This document shows positions 27,356-35,330 of a stretch of 64,000 nucleotides of DNA, piece by piece; the stretch's first letter is position 1, and every line of letters starts with the position of its first letter. The DNA lies in assembly GCF_003351025.1 (NCBI RefSeq), contig NZ_QPCG01000010.1:62001-126000 (forward strand), given 5' to 3'. Below the pieces are notes generated by a model. The model was not told the DNA's origin. It saw nothing but the letters and a program-made list of their open reading frames with translations, and did not search any database. The stretch comes from Mucilaginibacter endophyticus. GTDB taxonomy: Bacteria > Bacteroidota > Bacteroidia > Sphingobacteriales > Sphingobacteriaceae. The translations under genes were made by a program, and so were the position numbers.

Positions 27356-27975
27356 TCATTTTTTCGAAACGAATTTCTTTCGCACGCGGCTCAATGACTG
27401 GGATGTGATGCCAAGATAGGAGGCTACGTCTGCTAAAGCTACCTGTTGTGCAATCTTAGATTGTTCATCCAAAAAAAAACGCGTATTTCTCCAATGCTTA
27501 CCCCACCAATTAATTATTTTTCATCGTAACTATGTCCGCCATTGTTAGTTGACCTATTTCATTGATTGTTGCCTTTAAATAAGGTAATCGCTGATATAGA
27601 GGATTTAAATCATGTATGTTAATTTCTAAAATCTAAGCATCCGTGGCTGCCTGTAATCCTTGTTGCGTCGGCACGTTGCCGTCTAAACTGTACAGAAATA
27701 AACTGGTGTTCTTCCCAAAAATAGTAAACAATATCTCTTTCTGCAGGATGTGGAATGGTAATCTTTAGCACGCCCGAATTGATAAAAAATAGGTGATGTG
27801 CAATCGGGGTTTTATGTGTTTAACTATGCCTGTAAGAATCGGTGAACCGAGGGCCGGACAACAAAGTAGCTCCAAAATTCTTTATCTAGATTGCCTTGAT
27901 ACAGATGGTTGTAAAAAATTAGAGATATTTCTTCGGCCCATATTTCACTATCTAATTCTTACCTGAGTCCGTAAT
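27356..27975 (-). pseudogene. Crp/Fnr-family regulator, heavily decayed
   Basis: Pieces of one protein appear in order on the minus strand in different frames. ELDSEIWAEEISLIF (near 27955) is N-terminal, HHLFFINSGVLKITIPHPAERD (near 27800) the cNMP-binding barrel, VPTQQGLQAATDA then ILEINIHDLN (near 27660-27600) the dimer helix side, and VALADVASYLGITSQSLSRV (near 27440-27380) the helix-turn-helix, ending at TGA 27358-27356. At least three frameshifts and two internal stops separate them. This is the same family as the intact genes at 42871 and 43440. Confidence 0.75.
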
Positions 27976-29904
27976 ACCGGAGAAGTTAAGTCCGCTTTCG
28001 CCATCAATTATAAAAGCCACGCCATGGCCGATTCGGAAAGCAATAAATCTGATCCATTCAACCATGGCGGGCTGGCTGGAGATTCTGATGAACCGCTGGC
28101 ACCCGTTTGAAGCGGTTTTCCTGCTAAAAGTAAACATCAGTGCAATAATACCAACCCAATAATAATATCACCCATTAAGGATATTGATCCCGTTGCATTG
28201 TTTTTCATAATTGATAAATGGCTGACAAAGAGTTCAGTAACTCATCCATGCTTTAAATTAACAATCGGGGTTTTCTCTGATAGGCCGCAGTGAAAGTAAC
28301 CAAATATGGGGATGTATGATATAAGAGCCATGGATTTAATTTACGGAAAATATATTCTAAATGCTGAAAACTAATTTCCAGTCAATAAGCTGGTAAGTCA
28401 AACAACGAATCTGAACCGAAATCAGAGTATAGTGACCGATTTAGTATGAACCCAGGTTTTTTGAAAAACAAGCAACCTTCAGACAAAGGATAAAGATGAA
28501 AAGGATGGCGACGTGAACGAAAAGAACAGGTATATGATGGGGAACTCCTGGATATCCAAATCCCGCTGATGATTTCGAATTTAATAAAATGCTGTAATTC
28601 CGATATAAAAACCAATGAAAACCGTGTTTATAATAAAAAGTACTGCAAAGCTATTCATCGAAATTTCTGATGCAACGGCGTCCCGTGCATCTAAACTGAA
28701 AAGAGCAACCAAAAAACACTATAGTAAATCGTATAGATCAGTGTACTCCAATAGTCTTATCAGTTTGTCCGTTATTTCAAATTTGGGGAAATTATATTAA
28801 AGCAATTGGAATGAACATCCGAATGACGCGCATCAGCATATCAATATCGTTTCGTTTTTTTAAAAAGTGCAGATCATCACCCCGCTCATATTAATAATTG
28901 CAAGGGGCGGGTAAAGCCTTCCCCACCTACTTACTCTAAGCAACTTTAATGTCAAAGTGCTGAAGATCTGCTTTCAATAAATTTGGTTATTACCTACTGA
29001 TGTAATTGAAGGCGCAAAAAATGGCAAAGCTGGTTGCGTTGCTGCTTCTTGGTGAAAATCTCTCGCGAAAATTGGAACGCCATATTTGTATGGTTGGCAG
29101 AAATTAGCTTTTTCTACCTTGAAATTGATTCCACAATAATATGAAGAAAAGCAGACTGCACAACATTTGCTTCCATAAAATACGACGGTTTTCATAGGAA
29201 AACAAAATGCTGTATATTTGCTTGTAGTTTGCAAGTGAATATTTTTTTCAGGTTTAGCTACTAGGCCTTGTAATGGAAAACTGAGAATTAGAAACTTACT
29301 GTATTAGGAAAATGCAGATCAGCAACGATAGGTAATACTTCGCCATGGATAAATTGTAGCGCGTGGATAAGAGGTTTGGGCGTTGGCATAAATTTAGGAT
29401 GAACATTTAGGGGTTTTGGAATGATGAGAATACGTTGACCCATGCAGTGTAGATGCATGATCAGGAAGGTTGCGGAGAGGCGGTTCGATATACGACCGTT
29501 TTCTAAGCGATAAATAAGCCAGGATACTTTGTGAATGCATCATTTAACTTTCTAAACCGGGCATTTGGTGTGGGCGACTCTTAATGACCGGGGTAACATG
29601 TATGAATTTTGCGAAAGTCTTTATACCATACGCATTAGAGAAAAGTACAAATAGAATGGAAGCGTGTTTAGGCGAAACGGTCGATGCAAGTAAGCGGGAT
29701 TCAGATATTCCTAAAGCCTTTGCGAGTTAGCTTTGCTGGATTGTATGGGTGGTTCAGTCATAGACTTGAATCCTATTCTTTTAATGATTGTTGAGTGCTA
29801 CCGACCTTAAATGTACTTGCTATAATTTCGAACACAGAGCATCGTTTAATCGGACTTTTTTTAAATTGATTTATTCAATAAGGATCAGCTTAATGGCTGA
29901 CGCA
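27976..29904. other. Two-kilobase gene graveyard
   Basis: No frame here looks like an intact gene. Short pieces have some coding character: minus strand near 28210-28137 (MKNNATGSISLMGDIIIG, reminiscent of a small membrane protein), minus strand 27952-28137, and minus strand 28974-29193 downstream of a conserved HxlR-type operator. Plus-strand fragments near 29350 are vaguely transposase-like (VDKRFGRWHK). I cannot name any of them safely. The stretch reads as accumulated debris of at least three genes. Confidence 0.45.
29221..29235. promoter_or_regulatory. Single HxlR-type operator, degenerate
   Basis: CTTGT-AGTTT-GCAAG differs at one position from the CTTGC-N5-GCAAG sites at 8967, 9004, 55221 and 55258. 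On the minus strand GCATTTTG begins 18 nt from its centre, matching the spacing of the -7 boxes at the other loci. The second operator expected at about 29191 is missing. The leftward frame it would drive (ATG 29193) is not a recognisable gene. Confidence 0.5.
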
Positions 29905-29970
29905 GTTAACACTATTTAACACTGATAATCGCTGAGTTAACGATTTCCATAAAATGCCATTGTACTTTTG
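29905..29970 (+). promoter_or_regulatory. Tripartite GTTAAC element plus -7 box (copy 2)
   Basis: 29905-29941 reads GTTAACACT, A, TTTAACACT, 12 nt, GTTAAC; exactly 21 nt later is TACTTTTG (29963-29970). An ATG follows at 29981 but opens only a 12-codon frame ending in TAG. The next gene is the AraC regulator at 30171, about 195 bp after the predicted start site. Confidence 0.65.
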
Positions 29971-30170
29971 TAGAAATCGCATGATGTTCTTCAACATAAC
30001 TGCGGCCTTGGGTTATTAGTATGTAGATTATCAGCACATTGACAGATCCGCTAAATGGTAATATAAGACAAATTTTATTCTAACTAAAGACTACGTTTTG
30101 GCATTTTCACCCGTATTAAGTGATTAAATTGATATCGGTTGTACTGTCATCAATTTTTTAAACAAAAAAT

Positions 30171-31085
30171 ATGGCGAAAGATAAACAAGAAAGTATTGAT
30201 GATTATTACCAACGAAGACCGGAGGCGAAAACAGATAGTTCACCTTTGACTTTCACCGATGGTTCACATATTAATGTTTTCTTTCTAGACGGGGCTTATG
30301 TTAAGGGGCCTTATAAACGCAGAAACTTTTATATGGTTGCGCTCATACTGAATGAAAGCAGCGTCCAAATTAATGGGGTGTGGCACCAACTTCGCCAACC
30401 GGCGCTGATTTATTCTACTCCTGCGACGTATTTTGAATGGCGGTGCGACCTGGGTGACAGAAAGGCCTGGGTTTGCTTGTTTAACGACAATTTGATACGA
30501 CCTAATCTCTGCGGGGAGTCTCTCAATAGTTTTTCATTGATTCATATAAACGAAAATCCGGTTTTTCTTTTAAATGACCGGCAACTGCAGGAAGTAACAG
30601 ATATCTATATGAAGATGAAATCAGAATTGGAATCGGATTACCAAATGAAAAAGGATTTACTGCGAAATTATGTATCTGTTTTAATTCATTTTGGAAACAA
30701 GATTTTGGCGAAAAAGCCGGATCAACTATCGCTAACGGCATCATCGAGGATATTGTCAAATTTTCTCGATTTGCTAAACCAGCAATTTGCGGATCATAAT
30801 CCTGAGAAAGCCATCGAATTGAAATCCGCTGCGGATTTTGCAAATCGGCTTGCGGTGCACATCAATCATTTAAATCATGCCGTTTCCGAAACAACAGGTA
30901 AAACAACCACAGAAATTATTGCACAGAGAATACTGGCAGAGGCACTTTATAAGCTGCAGTATACAAAGCTCACTATAACTCAGATTTCTTTCAGTTTGGG
31001 TTTTAGGGAAGTCCCCTATTTTCATCGTTTTTTTAAAAAAAGACATGGAGTTACACCGGGAAATATACGTCGATCAGTATCTTGA
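30171..31085 (+). CDS. AraC-family transcriptional regulator
   Basis: This 304-residue regulator has an N-terminal cupin-like sensing domain (about 20-170, with INGVWHQLRQPALIYSTPATYFEW) and a C-terminal AraC double HTH (about 205-304): HINHLNHAVSETTGKTTTEII and LTITQISFSLGFREVPYFHRFFKKRHGVTP. It is likely a ligand-responsive activator. The dioxygenase-like cupin gene at 31331 lies 245 bp downstream in the same direction and is a plausible target. Its own promoter may be the tripartite element at 29905 or an unseen closer one. Confidence 0.9.
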   Translation: MAKDKQESIDDYYQRRPEAKTDSSPLTFTDGSHINVFFLDGAYVKGPYKRRNFYMVALILNESSVQINGVWHQLRQPALIYSTPATYFEWRCDLGDRKAWVCLFNDNLIRPNLCGESLNSFSLIHINENPVFLLNDRQLQEVTDIYMKMKSELESDYQMKKDLLRNYVSVLIHFGNKILAKKPDQLSLTASSRILSNFLDLLNQQFADHNPEKAIELKSAADFANRLAVHINHLNHAVSETTGKTTTEIIAQRILAEALYKLQYTKLTITQISFSLGFREVPYFHRFFKKRHGVTPGNIRRSVS

Positions 31086-31244
31086 TGTGCTGAAAAATAC
31101 GGTTGATCAGTAGTCGAGGCCCAGTTAACAACATTTTTGATGAAACCGTCATTATCTCATAATTAATTGATGACACATAATCGGACTATTTGAAAAATAT
31201 AATTAATAATGTGAATAGTATAATTTTCCGTTTTTTCAGCACCC

Positions 31245-31252
31245 TATTTTTG
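31245..31252 (+). promoter_or_regulatory. -7 box upstream of the cupin gene
   Basis: TATTTTTG matches TAnnTTTG and lies 78 nt before the ATG at 31331, within the AraC-cupin intergenic region. Confidence 0.45.
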
Positions 31253-31330
31253 TACCGAAATCGATCTGCAAGAAAAGTGAAAGAGCGAAAGTCTGATTTC
31301 CAGTTCGATCCAATTAAATGAAAAATAATT

Positions 31331-31855
31331 ATGCCAATTCAACAATTTAATTTTTTTACTGACGGTCTGCAGCCGGGGCAGCGCCAAACAAGTGATTACA
31401 TCGTTAACACAAATTTGGAAGATGAGCGTCTATGGATCCCTTTTGGTCCCGGAGTAGCGTTCCAGCCATGCCAATTCAATGTAAGCAACGGCGGCTTTAT
31501 CGTGATTTTGAGGGCTGATCCCGGCGCACAAATGCCACCCCACTTTCATTCAACATCAGTTATAGGTTATACACTGAAAGGAAACTGGAGATATTTGGAG
31601 CACGACTGGTCCGCAGTGCCTGGCACATTCATTTATGAACCAGCAGGCGAAGCGCATACTTTGATCGTCGACCCTTCTTCGGCAGAACCAGCTATGATTC
31701 TTTTCGTAGTAACAGGAGGTTTTATCTACATTGACAAGGTTGATCAAGGTAATATGTTGGCCTACGACGATGGTTTTACAATACTTGAAATCGCTCGCCG
31801 GCATTATTTAGAGGTGGGCTTAGACCCAAAACTACTTGATGCAATGATCAGGTAG
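31331..31855 (+). CDS. Cupin, 2,4'-dihydroxyacetophenone dioxygenase-like
   Basis: This 174-residue cytoplasmic protein is a single cupin barrel. Metal ligands are visible as PPHFHS (about 66-71) and EPAGEAHTL (about 101-109). The LEDERLWIPFGPGVAFQPCQFN opening and the FIYIDK end resemble 2,4'-dihydroxyacetophenone dioxygenases and the related diketone-cleaving Dke1 family, non-haem Fe(II) enzymes that cleave C-C bonds. Substrate is uncertain. It sits after an AraC regulator gene and before a perfect terminator, so it is a single-gene unit. Confidence 0.75.
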   Translation: MPIQQFNFFTDGLQPGQRQTSDYIVNTNLEDERLWIPFGPGVAFQPCQFNVSNGGFIVILRADPGAQMPPHFHSTSVIGYTLKGNWRYLEHDWSAVPGTFIYEPAGEAHTLIVDPSSAEPAMILFVVTGGFIYIDKVDQGNMLAYDDGFTILEIARRHYLEVGLDPKLLDAMIR

Positions 31856-31939
31856 AAAGCCCGCTACGATGAATTATTTCGCTGTGGCTGTCCATTTGAT
31901 TAAATTAGTGTATTTAATTCATCGGGACAAGTTAAATAA

Positions 31940-31971
31940 AAAGGGCAGGAATATTGATATTCCTGCCCTTT
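31940..31971. terminator. Perfect bidirectional hairpin after the cupin gene
   Basis: AAAGGGCAGGAATAT and ATATTCCTGCCCTTT are exact complements around a 2-nt centre, with A-rich and T-rich flanks. It is a strong terminator 84 nt after the stop codon. Confidence 0.85.
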
Positions 31972-32107
31972 CTCAATTTTACGTTCTCATCATGTCTTTG
32001 AAACCTTTTAGCAGATAATCATAGCAAGATGACTTATCATTAAAGAGGAAGAATGCCGATCTGATACCTTAAATATGGCATTGAGTATGTTCAACTTAAT
32101 ACCGAAA

Positions 32108-32173
32108 GTTAACACTATTTAACACTAACTATCTTGATGTTAACATAAAAACATATATGTAGGTCTAATTTTG
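32108..32173 (+). promoter_or_regulatory. Tripartite GTTAAC element plus -7 box (copy 3)
   Basis: 32108-32144 reads GTTAACACT, A, TTTAACACT, 12 nt, GTTAAC; exactly 21 nt later is TAATTTTG (32166-32173). The thioredoxin-like gene starts at ATG 32177, only 3 nt after the box, so its message is predicted to be leaderless. No TTTG -33 box is present; the third GTTAAC occupies that place, as expected for an activated promoter. Confidence 0.75.
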
Positions 32174-32176
32174 GGC

Positions 32177-32863
32177 ATGAAAAAAAATCTAAGTTTCCTG
32201 ATAGGATTGTTCTTAACTATAAGTGCGCATGCACAGATGCAAGTCAGTAAGTTTATTTTGCCAGATGGCAAGGAAGTTCCCCCCGGCAAGCTTGATAGCG
32301 TTGAAAAAGCATGGGGTGGGGAAATTATGTTTCAACATGATGATGAGGATGATAAGAAACACATTATGCATTTGATTCGTCGAACTCCCGAAATGGCCAA
32401 AGCAATGGAAGAAGCAAGTCGTAAGCAACAGATGGCTATGGAGTCCATGATCGGCCGGCCAGCAGCCGACTTTTCGTTAATGGATTTGGAGGGCAAGGAA
32501 GTTACTTTAAGTAAATTAAAAGGCAAGGTAATTGTATTGAATTTTTGGTTCACAAGTTGTCCGCCCTGCAATACTGAAATGCCGGAACTGAATAAGCTCG
32601 TTAAAAATTTTGACGGTAAAGATGTGGTGTTCTTAGCCCTTACTTTCAATAATCCCAATATGATAAAGGAATTTTTAAAAAACCACTCCTTTTTCTACAC
32701 CATTCTACCTTCATCGCGGACAGTTGACAAATTCTACCAGATCACTTCCTGGCCAACAAGTTTTGTTATTGCGCGTGATGGCAACGTGGCTTTTGCAGTG
32801 AATTTCAAAGATGATATATATGCGGTACTTTCAAAGCAAATTACCAGCGTATTGAATAAATAG
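32177..32863 (+). CDS. Secreted TlpA/ResA-type thioredoxin-like protein
   Basis: I chose ATG 32177; the frame also opens with TTG at 32171 inside the -7 box. The 228-residue protein has a signal peptide (MKKNLSFLIGLFLTISAHAQ), a short linker region with acidic DDEDDKK, and a thioredoxin fold from about 90: PAADFSLMDLEGKEV, NFWFTSCPPCNTEMPEL with the active pair Cys128/Cys131, and the cis-proline WPTSFV. It should act in the periplasm as a disulfide reductase. The tripartite element immediately upstream puts it in the inferred two-component regulon. Confidence 0.9.
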   Translation: MKKNLSFLIGLFLTISAHAQMQVSKFILPDGKEVPPGKLDSVEKAWGGEIMFQHDDEDDKKHIMHLIRRTPEMAKAMEEASRKQQMAMESMIGRPAADFSLMDLEGKEVTLSKLKGKVIVLNFWFTSCPPCNTEMPELNKLVKNFDGKDVVFLALTFNNPNMIKEFLKNHSFFYTILPSSRTVDKFYQITSWPTSFVIARDGNVAFAVNFKDDIYAVLSKQITSVLNK

Positions 32864-32971
32864 GATGAATCATTGGTTTGATGCCCTATTCATAAGGTAT
32901 CTGTTTTAATATTACTAAATACTTCGCTGACAGATCTGTTTGGTGGTTATTTTTTACATACTCGAGAATTT

Positions 32972-34093
32972 ATGAAATTATTTTCGCTCCCTTTAGGTAA
33001 ACTCCCGTTGATAATACTGGTGATGATCAGCCTGATCAGTTGCCGAAATAATCATGACACTTTTGTAATCAGGGGGCATGTTAGCCACAATAATTGTAAG
33101 ATAGTTTATCTATACGAAATTGATTCAGTAGGTTATAGAGTAATCGGTTCGGCTCCTGTCCTCCAGGATGGTAATTTCGTAATAAGAGGTCGTTCTTTAT
33201 TTCCAGATGTTTACAAATTGGAAATCGGCCAGCAAGATTTTAATCTGGTTATTAATAACGGAGATCAGCTTGACTTTTCGACCGACCAACTTGATGCCGA
33301 TCATCATTATATGATCAAGGGATCAGCCGGTTCTGAAATCCTACTTGGATTTGATGAAATGAACAACCACTTCGAAAAAAGTAAAAGAATGTTGATAGCA
33401 TCATTCCAAAACGATCTGGCCAATGGGACAAACCGTGAGAAATTGCTAAAAAAATATGAACCTACTATAAAGGCAATTTCAGATTCTGTTAATGTTCAAA
33501 GTATCAAGCTCGTGCATAACGCTCAGCAAAGTCTTGCAGCTGTGTACATAGCCTCAACCCTTGACGAAGTTAGTGATGAAAAGTTTTTAGTGGAGTTTGC
33601 CCAATCGCTTAAAATCCCAGATACAAGCCCGTTTGTGATAGCTTTCAAAAAAAGATTTCTGGCCTTGGCATCGACAATTGTAGGAAGTAAAGCACCGAAC
33701 TTTGTAATAAATGACCGCTTTGGAAAAAAGATATCACTTGCAAACTACAGAGGAAAATACGTTTTGGTGGACTTCTGGGCTTCCTGGTGCCCACCCTGCC
33801 GCGCTGAGAATCCAAACATAGTTAAAATTTACAATCGCTATCATGCACAAGGCCTTAATATTCTGGGGGTTTCACTCGATACCGATACCTCGGCATGGCA
33901 TCAGTCGGTATTGTCAGATAAATTGATCTGGAAGCAAGTTTCTGATCTTTCAAAATTCAGTGGGAAAACGGAAGTCTTATATCACATTGAAAGTATCCCG
34001 TCTAACTTTCTGATTGGACCGGATGGAACTGTTTTGGCAAAAAACGTTTTCGGCAACGAATTGGAACTAGTTTGTAAGAAGCTATTCAACTAA
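32972..34093 (+). CDS. DUF4369-TlpA thioredoxin lipoprotein
   Basis: This 373-residue envelope protein has a lipoprotein signal (ISLISCRNN), an N-terminal DUF4369 beta-domain (about 28-130, FVIRGHVSHNNCKIVYLYE), a helical linker, and a thioredoxin domain (about 235-373) with DFWASWCPPCRAENP (Cys273/Cys276) and IESIPSNFLIGPDG. It lies 108 bp after the other thioredoxin gene in the same direction, possibly the same operon. Family members are linked to redox maintenance or cytochrome maturation in the periplasm. Confidence 0.9.
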   Translation: MKLFSLPLGKLPLIILVMISLISCRNNHDTFVIRGHVSHNNCKIVYLYEIDSVGYRVIGSAPVLQDGNFVIRGRSLFPDVYKLEIGQQDFNLVINNGDQLDFSTDQLDADHHYMIKGSAGSEILLGFDEMNNHFEKSKRMLIASFQNDLANGTNREKLLKKYEPTIKAISDSVNVQSIKLVHNAQQSLAAVYIASTLDEVSDEKFLVEFAQSLKIPDTSPFVIAFKKRFLALASTIVGSKAPNFVINDRFGKKISLANYRGKYVLVDFWASWCPPCRAENPNIVKIYNRYHAQGLNILGVSLDTDTSAWHQSVLSDKLIWKQVSDLSKFSGKTEVLYHIESIPSNFLIGPDGTVLAKNVFGNELELVCKKLFN

Positions 34094-34370
34094 CTCACTT
34101 TCCGCGCACATCTTATGCTTATTTGTTCCATAAAAGCCGTTACGAGTGCAGAGTACCGACGAAGTTATGCCGGCTCGAGATGCTGTCTTGATGATGAGGA
34201 ATAAGCTCTGATTAGTATGCTATCGTTAACATCATCACACACTTGTTTTCTCGGCGGTAGCAGTAGCTAATGAATTGGTAGTGAATCGAAGGATACATAA
34301 CATCCAGTCCCCAACATCGGGGATACCGCCTTTGTAGTTGAACTATTAGTTTTGGGACTAAAAATAATCT

Positions 34371-34673
34371 ATGATAAACGACCCAAGTTACGCTGATGGC
34401 TTCCACATCAGCATTGAAACGGCTCAGACAAAGCTTCATGAAAACGAGGCAGTTCAAAACTGTCAATTGATGTCCACCAGTGAGCTGGGCGATAAAATCG
34501 CTGAGTTTATAGCATCTGCCTTACAGCCTCAACAGCAGATGCGCGTGAACCTGATCTTCAAGAAGTGGGATACAGCGTTCGTTATTGAAGAAACTGCATA
34601 TGAGGTACGTTCAGAAAAAAATAGCTTGAATGGCGACTTCGCACGAAATTACTGGATAGAAACAAATAATTAA
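34371..34673 (+). CDS. Small protein of unknown function
   Basis: This 100-residue protein has no signal peptide. It opens MINDPSYADGFHISIETAQ, has a helical middle (ELGDKIAEFIASALQ) and beta strands with RVNLIFKKWDTAFVIEETAYEV. I do not recognise a family. Its stop is only 4 nt before the next start (34678), so the two genes are probably co-transcribed and may work together. Confidence 0.55.
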   Translation: MINDPSYADGFHISIETAQTKLHENEAVQNCQLMSTSELGDKIAEFIASALQPQQQMRVNLIFKKWDTAFVIEETAYEVRSEKNSLNGDFARNYWIETNN

Positions 34674-34677
34674 AAAC

Positions 34678-35073
34678 ATGAAATTTTTCTTTTGTGCCCT
34701 ACTTGTAACGGGCATGTTTGCCAAGGCCTCGGGCCAGGAAATTGGCCCAAACCCGAATGCTTTACAACAACATGCATTGAATGTAATTGAACAATTAAAA
34801 CTAAATATTGACACCTGCAAGCATAGTTCGACACAAGGCCTTTATGGACTGGATGTTTCTAGCACTCAAAAGATGCTTCCGGCGACGGTACATCCGACTA
34901 CAAAATGGATTACTCATGGAAAAAATAACATGAGCGCAGCTAATTCTTTAAGTATTGATTACGCGCAATTAGTACCTGTATTGGTCGCCGCATTGCAAAA
35001 GGAGCAATCAGAGTTAGCAGATCTAAGAAAAGAACTAATTGAATTAAAAAAAGAGGTTCCGACCAGTAAGTAA
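34678..35073 (+). CDS. Small secreted coiled-coil protein, S74-chaperone-like end
   Basis: This 131-residue protein has a signal peptide (MKFFFCALLVTGMFAKASGQ) and ends in IDYAQLVPVLVAALQKEQ followed by a leucine-zipper coiled coil. That ending resembles the C-terminus of the S74 intramolecular chaperone found on Bacteroidota surface and tail-fibre proteins, but the catalytic body is missing. It may be a short standalone relative or a remnant. Confidence 0.6.
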   Translation: MKFFFCALLVTGMFAKASGQEIGPNPNALQQHALNVIEQLKLNIDTCKHSSTQGLYGLDVSSTQKMLPATVHPTTKWITHGKNNMSAANSLSIDYAQLVPVLVAALQKEQSELADLRKELIELKKEVPTSK

Positions 35074-35330
35074 GGTTCCTTTGAGTTTCAGCTCTTTTTA
35101 ACGTCGTATTCAAATCAGTTTGCGAAGGTCTGACATTAAAAGCTTTCGCTGTTTGTATAGACCAATAATCCATATAAATATAAATCAATGAGCCGGTTGG
35201 TGTGATCGACCTTACATAACTGAGATGGATCGAAGCATCACAATTGTTGCCGATGTTCGACAAAATTTAAATATAATATCATACCTAATCATCCTTCCGT
35301 CTTCTCAAATCTGAATCCACCAGAATTTAT

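Noticed and set aside
28615..28800. Plus-strand 61-codon lysine/serine-rich frame
   Set aside because: No domain and no signal of a real start; it lies inside the decayed block and may be a chance frame.
32171..32176. TTG start for the thioredoxin gene
   Set aside because: It lies inside the -7 promoter box; ATG 32177 opens a clean signal peptide.
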